Position numbers and translations under genes: made by a program. From assembly GCA_036267135.1 (NCBI GenBank), contig DATAWQ010000159.1:36603-100602 (forward strand): a stretch of DNA of 64,000 nucleotides. Direction: 5' to 3'. Positions 50,958 to 59,484 of the stretch are shown one piece after another. The stretch is from PALSA-505 sp036267135. Its GTDB lineage: Bacteria; Actinomycetota; Actinomycetes; Streptosporangiales; Streptosporangiaceae. The notes beneath the pieces were generated by a model, which was not told the origin of the DNA, made no database searches, and saw only the letters and a program-made list of their open reading frames with translations. How positions within the stretch are numbered: the first letter of the stretch is position 1; each line of letters opens with the position of its first letter.

Positions 50958-51876
50958 GACGACCCGCCTCACTGTCACCGGACGGCTGGAGGCGGAGCAG
51001 GCGGCTGCGGTCATGCGCCTGGTGGACCAGGCCACCGACGCCGATGGGGTGAGCCCGCTGTCCGAGCACGTGCTGCTGCACCTGCGCTACGGCGGCGACA
51101 CCCAGGCTCGCAACGTGCTGCTGCGCACCGGCGACCAGCTCACCGGCTACGCGCACCTGGATCCGACCGACCCGGTCGAAGGACCGAGCGGCGAGTTCGT
51201 CATCGAACCCGGGCACCGGGGCCGGGGCCAGGGCATGACCGTGGTGCGAGCACTGCTGGCCGAGGCGGACGGGCAGCCGCTGCGGCTGTGGGCGCACGGT
51301 GACTCGCCCGCGGCCGGCCGGCTGGCCACGGCCGCGGGATTCGAGCGGATCAGGTCGCTGTGGCAGATGCAGCGCCCGCTCCGGGCGCCGCTGGAGGAGC
51401 CCGGCTACGCCGAGGGCGTGACCGTCCGGACGTTCGTGGTCGGCCAGGACGAGGAAGCCTGGGTCGATCTGAACCGGCGGGCCTTCGCCCGCCATCCCGA
51501 GCAGGGCGCGTGGACCCGCGACGACCTGGCGCTGCGCGAGCGGGAGCCGTGGTTCGACGCCGACGGATTCTTCCTCGCCGAGCGGGGCGGGCGGCTGGCG
51601 GGCTTTCACTGGACCAAGATCCACGGCGACGGCGGCAGCCCGCCCGGCCACGGGCACGACACGATCGGCGAGGTGTACGTGGTCGGGGTCGACCCGGATC
51701 AGCGCGGCGGCGGGCTCGGCCGCGCGCTCACCCTGACCGGGCTGCGCTACCTGCGGTCCCGGGGGCTCGCCAGAGTCATGCTCTATGTGGACGAGGCGAA
51801 CACCGCGGCGATCCGGCTATACGAATCGCTGGGCTTCACGCATCACAGCACCGACGTTATGTTCCGGCACCCATGA
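50938..51876 (+). CDS. mshD: Mycothiol synthase
   Basis: Final step of mycothiol synthesis: acetylates Cys-GlcN-Ins with acetyl-CoA. Two GNAT domains; the first has VIEPGHRGRGQGMTVVRALL, the second the active VVGVDPDQRGGGLGRALTLTGL acetyl-CoA loop. Start is uncertain. The ATG at 51013 would drop conserved N-terminal sequence, since homology-like coding (LTVTGRLEAEQAAAVMRLVD) continues upstream to a CTG at 50938, preceded by AAGGAG at seven bases spacing. No ATG, GTG or TTG exists in that frame upstream. The 3' end overlaps the next gene by 20 bases. Confidence 0.88.
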   Translation: MHGPTDETTRLTVTGRLEAEQAAAVMRLVDQATDADGVSPLSEHVLLHLRYGGDTQARNVLLRTGDQLTGYAHLDPTDPVEGPSGEFVIEPGHRGRGQGMTVVRALLAEADGQPLRLWAHGDSPAAGRLATAAGFERIRSLWQMQRPLRAPLEEPGYAEGVTVRTFVVGQDEEAWVDLNRRAFARHPEQGAWTRDDLALREREPWFDADGFFLAERGGRLAGFHWTKIHGDGGSPPGHGHDTIGEVYVVGVDPDQRGGGLGRALTLTGLRYLRSRGLARVMLYVDEANTAAIRLYESLGFTHHSTDVMFRHP

Positions 51877-52099
51877 CGGTGGCGGCAGCGACGTTTGCCG
51901 CGGCGACCGTGACTGCACTGACGTTTGCTGAACTGATGTCCGCGGCCGGCCGCAGCCCGAGCACCAGGTCGAGCTCCGCATAGGTAAGCGGCTTGTCACT
52001 GGCCGCCACGGCGCTCAGCACCTCGGAGTACAGCTCGATCTCGTCCAGCGCAACCCGGTCGTGAACGCGGAGGTCAACCTGTCCGGGCATCGCGTTCAC
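51857..52099 (-). CDS. Small hypothetical protein with conserved acidic helix
   Basis: 80 residues. The centre HDRVALDEIELYSEVLSAVAASDKPLTYAELDLVLGL reads like a small helical domain common in actinobacterial proteins of unknown function. The C-terminal 25 residues are Ala/Val/Thr repeats (ANVSAVTVAAANVAAATV) from slippage-type DNA. Convergent with mshD, overlapping by 20 bases. Confidence 0.6.
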   Translation of the reverse strand: MNAMPGQVDLRVHDRVALDEIELYSEVLSAVAASDKPLTYAELDLVLGLRPAADISSANVSAVTVAAANVAAATVMGAGT

Positions 52100-52428
52100 C
52101 TCCAGTCGAACTGCCCCGCCGGTATGTTTCCATCAGGTTACGTGGGCAGGTCGCTCGCCCGCATGACCCATCAGGATCATCTTCGGGCCATCCCTCGTGT
52201 AGTCCTTAACCGGGTTAGTACCCGGCTGCGAGGGTGGCACGTCGGCGAAACGCCTGTTTTTTGCCGCCCAAACCGGGATACTCGGCCGTTTGGGTTGCGC
52301 GTGCCGTGGTTCAGGACAAGCATCGTTCCCTGACTACGCGCGTCGATACACCCCTCCGAGACGACCCCCCCGATTACGTAGCCCCCCACATAGGCCCACC
52401 CCCCATAGGCACTGAGGCGACCGACGAG
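52100..52428. other. Intergenic control region with two small hairpins
   Basis: No gene supported. Contains CCGGGT-TAGT-ACCCGG at 52210-52225 and CCCAAAC/GTTTGGG at 52267-52294, either of which could be a control site for the divergent small gene or the coiled-coil gene downstream. Open frames crossing it lack ribosome sites. Confidence 0.5.
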
Positions 52429-53496
52429 ATGAGTGAGAACCCAGAACTGCTCCCCAACCCGACGCATGAAGACCCGTTCGAAGTGCAGATGCGCGGCTAC
52501 AGCCGTCGGCAGGTAGACGAGTTCGTGGCCCGTTCCCGTAACCAGTCCAGGGATCTCGAGGAACGGCTGTCCCGCTCGCTCGACGAGGTTGAGCGGCTCC
52601 GGCTCGAACTGTCTACCGCGCGTCAGGCGGCCACGGGCGGCAAACCGGCACACGAAGAGGTCAGCGAGCGCATCGCGCAGATACTCAAGCTGGCCGACGA
52701 CGAGGCCACCGCGCAGAAGAGCCACGCCAGCGACGAGATCACCAAGCAGCGCGACGACGCGAAGAAGGCGGCGGAAGCCACCAGGGCCGAGGCCAAGGGC
52801 CAGGCCGACCGGATGCTGGCCGCGGCTCAGGACCAAGCGGAGCGCGCGGTCGCGGCGTCCCGGGCGGAGGCGGAGCAGACCAGGACCTCGACCCGCACCG
52901 AGGCCGAGCACGCGGCGGCCGCGGCCAAGAAGAACGCCGAGACCACCATCGCCACTGCCAAGGCGCAGGCCAAGCAGATGCTGGACGAGGCGACGGCGCG
53001 GGCCAGCGCGATTCACGACGGCGCGGAGCGGCGGCTCGACCTGCTCAAGAACCGCCACTCCGAGGCGATGCGGAGGCTGACCGAGATCCGGGACGTAGTC
53101 ACCGATCTGGTCTCGCACGACGCCGCGAAGGGCACGCTCGAGGAGGAGGTCGAGAAGACGGTCTCGGCGACACTGGGCACGTCGGCGGGCTCGGCGGCCA
53201 AGACCACCGGGGCGCCGGCCACGGCCAAGCCCAAGCCAGCCGCCCCGCCCTCACCCGCTTCGGCAGCTTCTTCCACGTCCCCCTCGGCCGCACCGGCGCC
53301 GTCCACGGCGGGGCAGCCAGCCGCCAGCCAGCCGCCCGCGGGGTCGTCGCAGCACGCCAGGCATGCGGCTACGCCCTCGTCGGACCGCTCGCTACGGCCG
53401 GCCGCCAAGCCGGGCGCCCCGGCGCACGGCGCAGGCACGTCCAACGGGTCGGTGCCCGACGCATCGCCGGATGACGTGCGTGTGATCATGCCGTAG
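52429..53496 (+). CDS. DivIVA-type coiled-coil protein
   Basis: 355 residues. N-terminus DPFEVQMRGYSRRQVDEFVARSRNQ is the DivIVA-like membrane/pole-binding head; residues about 40-245 are one long coiled coil rich in Ala/Glu/Lys (SHASDEITKQRDDAKKAAEA). The last 100 residues are a disordered Pro/Ala/Ser tail. Such proteins act as cytoskeletal or polar scaffolds. Start ATG at 52429 begins MSENPELLPNP; longer upstream frame is not conserved. Convergent with ppx, 23 bases away. Confidence 0.8.
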   Translation: MSENPELLPNPTHEDPFEVQMRGYSRRQVDEFVARSRNQSRDLEERLSRSLDEVERLRLELSTARQAATGGKPAHEEVSERIAQILKLADDEATAQKSHASDEITKQRDDAKKAAEATRAEAKGQADRMLAAAQDQAERAVAASRAEAEQTRTSTRTEAEHAAAAAKKNAETTIATAKAQAKQMLDEATARASAIHDGAERRLDLLKNRHSEAMRRLTEIRDVVTDLVSHDAAKGTLEEEVEKTVSATLGTSAGSAAKTTGAPATAKPKPAAPPSPASAASSTSPSAAPAPSTAGQPAASQPPAGSSQHARHAATPSSDRSLRPAAKPGAPAHGAGTSNGSVPDASPDDVRVIMP

Positions 53497-53519
53497 CGGC
53501 TGACGCGCCGTCCCGGCGA

Positions 53520-54569
53520 TCAGTCCTTACCGGCGCCGTTCTTGCCAGCGCCGTCTTTTTCAGCGCCGTCTTTTTCAGCGCCGTCTCTTCCGGCGCCGTC
53601 TCTTCCGGCGGTCGTGACCCGGCCGGCCAGCTCGTCTGGCCGGCCGGCCATCACGTCCAGGCGCCGCAGGATGACGCCCTCACGAAGCGCCCACGGGCAC
53701 AGTTCGAGCTCATCCACCTCGAACAGGTCCATCACCGCGTCGGCCACGATAGCCCCGGCTAGCAACTGTGGTGCCCTGGTGGCGGACACCCCGGGAAGCT
53801 GAGCCCGCTCCTCGGCTCTCATCTTGGCCAGCCGGGCCGCCCACGGGGTCAGCTCCGCGTGCCGCAGGTTCCGCCGGACGTAGGCACCCTCACCCGACGG
53901 CGCGGCTCCGGTGATCCTGGCCAGCTGCCTGAACGTCTTCGACGTGGCCACCGCGTGGTCGGGCGGCCCGTTCCGCAGGACCTCGCCCACCGTCCTGGCG
54001 ATCTCGGTCCGCACGTGCCTGCGCAGGTTGCGGACCTCTTCGGCGGACGGCGGGTCGGCGGCCAGCCAGCCCCTGGTGAGCCTGCCCGCCCCGAGCGGCA
54101 GCGACACAGCCACGTCGGGCTCCTCGTCGATGCCCGAGCCGATCTCCAGCGAGCCGCCGCCGATGTCGAACACCAGCAGCCGCCCGGATGACCAGCCGAA
54201 CCAGCGGCGGGCGGCCAGGAACGTGAGCCGTGACTCGTCGTGGCCGGTGAGCACCTGGATGTCGACCTCGACGTCGGCCCGGATCCTGGCCAGCATCTCC
54301 TCCCCGTTGGCCGCGTCGCGGACGGCGGACGTGGCGAACGGGAGCAGGTCTTCCACACCTTTGTCCTCGGCGATCCTGAGGGCCTCGCTGACGAAGTCGC
54401 GAAGCTGGGTCTCCCCCCTGGAGGTCAGCCGGTTGCCGTTCTCCAGGTGGTCGGCCAGCCTGAGTTCCGCCTTGTGCGAGAACGCGGGCAGCGGCCTAGC
54501 CCCGCGGTGCGCGTCCACCACCAGGAAGTGCACCGTGTTCGAGCCGACATCCAGGACACCGAGTCGCAT
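53520..54569 (-). CDS. Ppx/GppA family phosphatase
   Basis: 349 residues, actin-like ATPase fold. N-terminal LGVLDVGSNTVHFLVVDAHRG and FDIGGGSLEIGSG are the two phosphate-binding blocks of exopolyphosphatase/pppGpp phosphatase. Likely degrades polyphosphate or (p)ppGpp; which is not decidable. The C-terminal tail (about 320-349) is a run of RDGA/KDGA-type repeats from a 15-base DNA repeat and is not conserved. Confidence 0.88.
   Translation of the reverse strand: MRLGVLDVGSNTVHFLVVDAHRGARPLPAFSHKAELRLADHLENGNRLTSRGETQLRDFVSEALRIAEDKGVEDLLPFATSAVRDAANGEEMLARIRADVEVDIQVLTGHDESRLTFLAARRWFGWSSGRLLVFDIGGGSLEIGSGIDEEPDVAVSLPLGAGRLTRGWLAADPPSAEEVRNLRRHVRTEIARTVGEVLRNGPPDHAVATSKTFRQLARITGAAPSGEGAYVRRNLRHAELTPWAARLAKMRAEERAQLPGVSATRAPQLLAGAIVADAVMDLFEVDELELCPWALREGVILRRLDVMAGRPDELAGRVTTAGRDGAGRDGAEKDGAEKDGAGKNGAGKD
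53531..53611. repeat. 15-bp tandem repeat at the end of ppx
   Basis: About five copies of a 15-base unit (GCCGTCTTTTTCAGC and variants) encode the C-terminal GAEKD/GAGRD repeats of the Ppx/GppA protein. Copies fall into two sequence classes, indicating stepwise expansion. Confidence 0.85.
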
Positions 54570-54578
54570 GGTCTGACG

Positions 54579-55793
54579 CTACTCAACCGGCGGCAGGCTT
54601 GGGCGGCTCCGCACCGATCGTGCCGTAGTGGGTGTTTGCGGCCAGGCAAGTGCGGTGCCCATCCGGCGGACGATTTCTTCCAGCAGGGTGGGTGACGTGC
54701 CCATGTTCAGCCGGACGAACCCGCGGCCCTGCTCGCCGAAGTCCTGGCCCGGGTTCACCGCCACCCGGCCCCGGTCCAGGATGTCGGCGGCCGGGTCTTC
54801 GTGGCCGGCCGCGCGGCAGTCCAGCCAGGCCAGGAAGCTCGCCTCCGGCGGCTGGTAGCCCACGCCGGGCAGATGGGTGGCGGCCAGCTTCGCCAGCAGC
54901 GAGCGGTTCTCGTCGAGCTGCGCGCAGGCCGCGTCCAGCCAGGGCACACCCTGGTCGAACGCCGCCATCGTGGCCAGGATGCCCAGATGGCTGGCCAGCA
55001 GCGCCTCCCAGCGATGTTCGAGCACCTCGGCCGCCCGCCGGTCGCCGACGACAGCGAGGCCGCACTTCAGGCCGGGGATGTTCCACCCCTTGGAGGCCGA
55101 CGTGAAGGTGAACGTGCGGCTGGCCAGGCCGGCGTCCAGATCCAGGGACAGGAACGGGACGTGCCGCGAGCCCGCCAGCGCCAGCGGGGCGTGGATCTCG
55201 TCGACGATCAGGACCGCGCCGCGCCGCGCACAGATATCGGCCACTGTGGCCAGTTCCTGGCCCGACCACACCCGGCCGGTGGGGTTGTGCGGGCTGCACA
55301 GGAGATAGGCGGCCACGTCGTCGGCGGCCAGGGCCCAGTCCACCGCGTCGGTGTCCAGCTCGTAGTGGCCGGCCGCGTCCCGCTCCAGCGGCGCCTCCAC
55401 CACCCGGCGCCCGGCCAGCTTCAGCCGGAAGAAGAACGGCGGGTAGACCGGCGGGTTGACGACCACGCCTGAACCGTGCGGCGTGACCTCCGTGAGCACC
55501 TCGGCGACTCCGGTCATCACGTCGGGGGTGGCGTACACCAAGTCGGGATCCGGCGCCCAGCCGAACCGCTGCCGGGCGAACCGGGCGTAGGACGCGCCGA
55601 GCCCGACCGGATGCGGGTAGCCGCAGTCGCCCGCGGTGATCGCCTCCCTGACCGCGTCCTTGATGGGCTCCGCGAGGTCGAAGTCCATCTCGGCCACCCA
55701 GGCGGGGATCACGTCCGGCGGATATTCGGTCCACTTCCAGCCGCGGCGGCGGCGCAGCACATCCAGCGAGCAGTCACCCAGCAACCGATTCAC
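54579..55793 (-). CDS. MalY/PatB family PLP aminotransferase (C-S lyase)
   Basis: 404 residues, fold-type I PLP enzyme. FDLAEPIKDAVREAITAGDCGYPHPVG at the start, HNPTGRVWSGQEL in the middle and the PLP lysine in TFTSASKGWNIPGLKCGLA. This subfamily cleaves cystathionine-like C-S bonds or aminotransfers. Adjacent to ppx on the same strand (9 bases). Divergent from a tiny peptide gene. Confidence 0.88.
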   Translation of the reverse strand: MNRLLGDCSLDVLRRRRGWKWTEYPPDVIPAWVAEMDFDLAEPIKDAVREAITAGDCGYPHPVGLGASYARFARQRFGWAPDPDLVYATPDVMTGVAEVLTEVTPHGSGVVVNPPVYPPFFFRLKLAGRRVVEAPLERDAAGHYELDTDAVDWALAADDVAAYLLCSPHNPTGRVWSGQELATVADICARRGAVLIVDEIHAPLALAGSRHVPFLSLDLDAGLASRTFTFTSASKGWNIPGLKCGLAVVGDRRAAEVLEHRWEALLASHLGILATMAAFDQGVPWLDAACAQLDENRSLLAKLAATHLPGVGYQPPEASFLAWLDCRAAGHEDPAADILDRGRVAVNPGQDFGEQGRGFVRLNMGTSPTLLEEIVRRMGTALAWPQTPTTARSVRSRPSLPPVE

Positions 55794-55909
55794 GTTTTGA
55801 CCGTATCGTTCTTAGCAGGGGCAACCGCAGTACCTTCAGGTTCACATACCGGAGTCACCTTCGGATCATGCACCTGGCGACCAGCGCGTGGCGAGAGGAG
55901 GGAATCACC

Positions 55910-55975
55910 ATGATCTTCCTGATCCGGCGCCTGATCAGATACTTCAAGCAACGCGGCAACCAGCCCAGGCGGTAA
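55910..55975 (+). CDS. 21-residue cationic membrane-active-looking peptide
   Basis: ATG at 55910 is preceded by GAGGAGGGAATCACC with ideal spacing, giving MIFLIRRLIRYFKQRGNQPRR and a TAA. The first 13 residues form an amphipathic hydrophobic helix; the end is very basic (net charge about +8). No family recognised. It may be a leader or a stand-alone micro-protein. Followed after 8 bases by an inverted repeat and then by the GH12-like gene. Confidence 0.5.
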   Translation: MIFLIRRLIRYFKQRGNQPRR

Positions 55976-55983
55976 CCCGTCAG

Positions 55984-56033
55984 GTCCGGCACGGTACAGT
56001 TAGCGACTCATTCGTTACTCACCGTGTCCGGAC
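55984..56033. promoter_or_regulatory. Imperfect inverted repeat between micro-peptide and GH12-like gene
   Basis: GTCCGGCACGGT (55984-55995) faces ACCGTGTCCGGAC (56021-56033) with one bulged base, and the 25-base interior (TTAGCGA...TCGTTACT) continues the pairing imperfectly. It could end the micro-peptide transcript or be an operator for the glycosidase gene 20 bases downstream. Confidence 0.45.
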
Positions 56034-56052
56034 CATTCGATGGGGGACCGTA

Positions 56053-56892
56053 ATGAGACCGGCCGCCTGGCGCTCTGGCTGGGCTTGGCGCTCCCGCTGG
56101 GCCTGGCGCTCCCGCTTGGCGCTCGCCGTTGTCCTCGCCCTCGCCTGGCCCGCCGCCGGCGCCACTGGCCCCGCGGCTGCCAGCATTGCCGCCAGCGATG
56201 GGGCGTCCTCGACCGTCTCGCTGTGCAAGACGTACCAGCATCTGAACGTGGGCGGCCGGTACGCCTTGTACAACGACACGTTCGGGTCTCGCAAGCAGTG
56301 CCTGGTGAACCGGAACGGGTGGTCGAACTTCCGGGTGTCGGCGTCGGACGCGGCCTCGAAGAACCAGGAGCCGCAGGCCTTTCCCGACATCTTCTACGGC
56401 TGCTCTCGCGGATGGTGCTCGCCGGGGAGCTCTCTGCCGGAGCGTGTCTCGGCGCTGGATCACCCCCAGGCGAGCTGGTACAGCGACGACGGGGCCGGCG
56501 GCCTGTGGGATTCCATCTTCGACCTGTGGTTCCCCAAGACCCGGCAAACCAACGGGCAGCCAAACGGCGCCGAGCTGATGATCTGGGTCAACGACCGGGG
56601 GTACCAGATCCCGACGTACGACCACGGCCAGTACGTGCGGATCGACGGCACGTCCTGGTACTTCGATCACTGGCGCCCGTGCCTGAAGGGCACCTGCTGG
56701 AACTACGTGCGATTCTGGCGGGTGCACCCCACCTCGCACGTCCACCGTCTGTCGCTGAACCCGTTCATCCAGACCGCCGAGCGGTCCGGGCTGATCGAGC
56801 GTTCCTGGTGGCTGGAAACCATCTCGGCCGGGTACGAGCTGTGGCGGGGCGGCCGCGGGCTGGACACGACCTGGTTCTCGGCCAGAGCCTGA
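56053..56892 (+). CDS. Secreted GH12-like beta-glucanase
   Basis: 279 residues. Signal peptide with a repeated WRSRWAWRS basic start, then LALAVVLALAWPAAGATG (cleavage about 38-45). The mature part shows GH12 landmarks: nucleophile Glu174 in NGAELMIWVND and acid/base Glu262 in ISAGYELWRGGRGL, 88 residues apart, as in GH12 cellulases/xyloglucanases, and several conserved Trp/Tyr and Cys pairs. Likely hydrolyses beta-1,4-glucans outside the cell. Start ATG at 56053. The 18-base repeat in the signal peptide is unusual. Confidence 0.75.
   Translation: MRPAAWRSGWAWRSRWAWRSRLALAVVLALAWPAAGATGPAAASIAASDGASSTVSLCKTYQHLNVGGRYALYNDTFGSRKQCLVNRNGWSNFRVSASDAASKNQEPQAFPDIFYGCSRGWCSPGSSLPERVSALDHPQASWYSDDGAGGLWDSIFDLWFPKTRQTNGQPNGAELMIWVNDRGYQIPTYDHGQYVRIDGTSWYFDHWRPCLKGTCWNYVRFWRVHPTSHVHRLSLNPFIQTAERSGLIERSWWLETISAGYELWRGGRGLDTTWFSARA
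56068..56121. repeat. 18-bp repeat x3 in the GH12-like signal peptide
   Basis: Three imperfect copies of TGGCGCTCCCGCTGGGCC encode WRSGWA/WRSRWA/WRSRLA at the start of the signal sequence. Expansion here lengthens the basic region before the hydrophobic core. Confidence 0.8.
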
Positions 56893-56942
56893 CCACACCG
56901 GGAGGCCGGTGCCCTTCACCTGCTGCCTTCGGCTGCGCCGAT

Positions 56943-56987
56943 AACCAACGCGGCCGCACCCCCCGTCGGGGCGCGGCCGCGTTGGTT
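56943..56987. terminator. Strong bidirectional terminator
   Basis: AACCAACGCGGCCGC (56943-56957) and GCGGCCGCGTTGGTT (56973-56987) form a perfect 15-bp stem with a small GC-rich loop. It sits between the convergent GH12-like and YegP-like genes. Confidence 0.85.
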
Positions 56988-57000
56988 TGTGCGGGAACGC

Positions 57001-57180
57001 TCAGGTCTCGTCCTCGACCGGGGCGTCGGGGGCGTTCTTACGCACCGACTCGATGCCGTCTTTCGCGGACTCCTTGCTGTTGTACGTCTCGCTGGTGGCG
57101 ATCACCTGGCCGTTGCTTGCCACGAGGTTGAAGTGGAACTTCCCGCTTTGGCCCTTCTTCAGCACGAACTTGCCAGCCAT
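57001..57180 (-). CDS. YegP/DUF1508-family small protein
   Basis: 59 residues: MAGKFVLKKGQSGKFHFNLV, VASNGQVIATSETYNSKESA, then a helix and VEDET end. This is one copy of the DUF1508 (YegP) unit, a small beta-alpha fold of unknown function. ATG start with GGGAGGG upstream (about 9 bases). Confidence 0.9.
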   Translation of the reverse strand: MAGKFVLKKGQSGKFHFNLVASNGQVIATSETYNSKESAKDGIESVRKNAPDAPVEDET

Positions 57181-57362
57181 CCTCAGAACCCTCCCTGGAT
57201 CACGCCGGTAAATGTCTCATCGCCGGAATTGTCCGACGACGTCCCCCATCGGGCCCGGCTCGGCACAGGCAGCAGTATGGTCTGGCCGCGCGGGCCCTGG
57301 CAATGACCCTCTGCCCGCGGTGAGCGAGACGGTGCCTGCGCAGCCGTTCAGGTTGATGGGCA

Positions 57363-58451
57363 TCAGCCGGCGCCAGGCTCCAGCTCACCGATGGGGCCGA
57401 AGACGCGGTCGCGGTCGAGTGTGCAGAGCAGTTCGGGCCTGCCCTCATGGTCTCCGGTGATCTGGCCGGCCGGCCCGAATCCGGCCTTGGCCAGGGCCCG
57501 GAGCGACCGCCGGTTCGCCACCTCGGGACTGGCGGCGATGAGGGGGACGCCGGGCCAGCGGCCGAACACCACCTGCCGCAGATAGCTCCAGATCATCTGG
57601 GGCCCGAGGCCGCGCCCGGTCAGCCCGGCCAGGCCGATCGCGTAGTCGATGCCGATCGCGTCGATGCCGCCACAGGCAGCCCGGTAGTCCGGGTAGTCGC
57701 GCAGGTGGTAATTCTGCAGGAAGCCGGACGCCCGGCCGTCGATGAGCAGAACGTGCACGGCGGTCGCGGAGGTGCCGTCGATCCTCGGCCCGTACTTGCG
57801 CTCGGCGGCCGCGAGATCCAGGAGCTCGGGGAACCAGCCCACGACGTGGGGCGAGTGCTGCCAGGCCACCAGGTCCGGCAGGTCGCTCCTGGTCAGGGGG
57901 CGGAACGAGATCGCCGCCCTGCAGACCGCCGCGCTCTGGCGGAAGTTCGCCCGCACCACGTCGGGACGGCAGCGGCGTTCGGCGTCGGCCCTGGGCAGCC
58001 AGGCCAGCTTGTCGTGCTCAGGATCGAGCCGCGCCTCGGTGCCCGCGGGCACGTCGGCGGCGAAGACCGCCCACCCCCCGGACAAGTCCACCGGGATGAG
58101 GCTCACCGCGGTGAGGCCGGCCTCCTCGACTAGCTCGCGCCGCGCTCCGGCCAGCACAGGCTCGCCGGGCAGGCGCGCGCCGGACGGCGGTGTCCAAGCC
58201 CAATCACCCTCGTAGTCCAGGCCGCGGTGGGCGCGGTGCAGCATCAGGTACTCGGCCGGGCCCGGGCCGCCGGTCTGGCCCGGGCCGCCGGTCTGGCCCG
58301 GGCCGGTGGTCTGGCCGGGACGGCGGACCACGACCATGGCGCCGCGCGGCCGGTCCTGGGCGACGGGCAGGCCGTCCCAGGTGTGGCTCATCCGGGGCTT
58401 GTGGTGGACGGCCGCGGCGGGTGTGAAGTCATCCGGGGCAGCGCATTCCAT
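57363..58451 (-). CDS. Fused Nudix hydrolase and GNAT acetyltransferase
   Basis: 362 residues. The N-terminal Nudix domain (about 35-165) has the box SGARLPGEPVLAGARRELVEEAGL, matching GX5EX7REUXEEXGU. The C-terminal GNAT domain (about 180-355) has IGIDYAIGLAGLTGRGLGPQMIWSYL and RSLRALAKAGFGPAG, and looks like an aminoglycoside 6'-type acetyltransferase. A GPGQTG repeat (18 bp x 3) lies in the early Nudix part. Such fusions may couple substrate release to acetylation, but the substrate is unknown. Start ATG at 58451. Confidence 0.85.
   Translation of the reverse strand: MECAAPDDFTPAAAVHHKPRMSHTWDGLPVAQDRPRGAMVVVRRPGQTTGPGQTGGPGQTGGPGPAEYLMLHRAHRGLDYEGDWAWTPPSGARLPGEPVLAGARRELVEEAGLTAVSLIPVDLSGGWAVFAADVPAGTEARLDPEHDKLAWLPRADAERRCRPDVVRANFRQSAAVCRAAISFRPLTRSDLPDLVAWQHSPHVVGWFPELLDLAAAERKYGPRIDGTSATAVHVLLIDGRASGFLQNYHLRDYPDYRAACGGIDAIGIDYAIGLAGLTGRGLGPQMIWSYLRQVVFGRWPGVPLIAASPEVANRRSLRALAKAGFGPAGQITGDHEGRPELLCTLDRDRVFGPIGELEPGAG
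58261..58314. repeat. 18-bp repeat x3 in the Nudix-GNAT gene
   Basis: Three near-identical copies of CCCGGGCCGCCGGTCTGG encode the GPGQTG hexapeptide repeat within a Nudix surface loop. Confidence 0.85.
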
Positions 58452-58884
58452 ACGAAAACGATACGTCCCGGCTCAGGGCAGGCAGCCGAGAACCGGTGGC
58501 GGAAGGAATCAGGCGGCTGGGACTTCGCAGCTCACGTGACACGGCCGGGCCGGACTCGGCGAATGAACCAGCGTTGGGGTAGCCGAGGCTCTATGCTGCC
58601 CCTCGGCTCCTGCTCGCCCCAAGCGGCCGACGCGTGCCTGCCCTGGCTTGGCCGGGCCGGGCCGACGCGGCGGCGGAACGGGGCGGGGGGGCACGTCTTA
58701 TTCTCTGTATTTCCGCTCGGTAATGTATAAATGGGACGGGTACGAAATCGTCAGCCAGACACCCGGAGGACTCCACGGGCACGGGGGGGAGCCCAGCCGG
58801 CGTGACTGCCACACTCGGACTGCGGAGGCTGGTTCTATGGTCAGAATCGGCCTGCCGGCAGGGTGTGGCTGAGGGAGCCAGGGT
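58452..58884. other. Intergenic region, no gene supported
   Basis: 433 bases with no convincing coding frame. An AT-rich island around 58698-58735 (TTATTC, then TGTATAAAT) may hold the promoter of the following membrane gene, but spacing is not ideal. Confidence 0.5.
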
Positions 58885-59445
58885 ATGGGCAGCTACGAAG
58901 AGCGCTACCGGTTGACCGGTCCTGCCGTGCTGGGCCTGGCCGCTAGCATCCTGGCGATCGCCCTCGGCTTCGCGCTGGGCCTGCCCGCGATCCTGCTCCC
59001 CATCGGGATCGTCCTGGTGGCCCTGACCGCGCAGGGGGCGGGCCTGGGCGACCTGGCCCGCCGGACGGTCGCGTTCCGCGCGGACAACGACGGCATCACG
59101 CTCGGCGTCGTGCCGGACAAACTGACGGTGCGCCGCGGCTCCACGCTGTTCATCCCCTGGGCGGACGCCGAGGCGATCGTCATCTACCGGGTCTACGCGG
59201 GCGGGCGGGGGCGGCACGCCCCGGTCGAATGCGTCGGGATCCAGCGCTACGCCTCGGCCGAACCACTGCTGTGGGGCAACGAGCAGTCACCGGGCTGCCC
59301 GGTGCCGCGGGTGGCGACCTGGGCAACCCGGCGGATCACCGGCTGGCGGCTGGACCGGGACCAGCTCGCCGCCTTCGTCGGTGAGGCAGCGCCAAAGGTT
59401 CTGATCGTCGACACCACCGCCACCACCGACAACGATCCGTTTTAG
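58885..59445 (+). CDS. Two-helix membrane protein of unknown function
   Basis: 186 residues. Two adjacent transmembrane helices (about 12-30 and 33-50: LGLAASILAIALGFALGLPAILLPIGIVLVALTAQ), then a cytoplasmic or outer domain with beta strands and a Trp/Arg-rich middle (VATWATRRITGWRLDRDQLAAFV). No family recognised; resembles PH-like or YdbT-type domains only in general shape. Confidence 0.65.
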   Translation: MGSYEERYRLTGPAVLGLAASILAIALGFALGLPAILLPIGIVLVALTAQGAGLGDLARRTVAFRADNDGITLGVVPDKLTVRRGSTLFIPWADAEAIVIYRVYAGGRGRHAPVECVGIQRYASAEPLLWGNEQSPGCPVPRVATWATRRITGWRLDRDQLAAFVGEAAPKVLIVDTTATTDNDPF

Positions 59446-59484
59446 CGGCGGCCTTCACCGCCACGGCACACCAACGTGGTTGCC

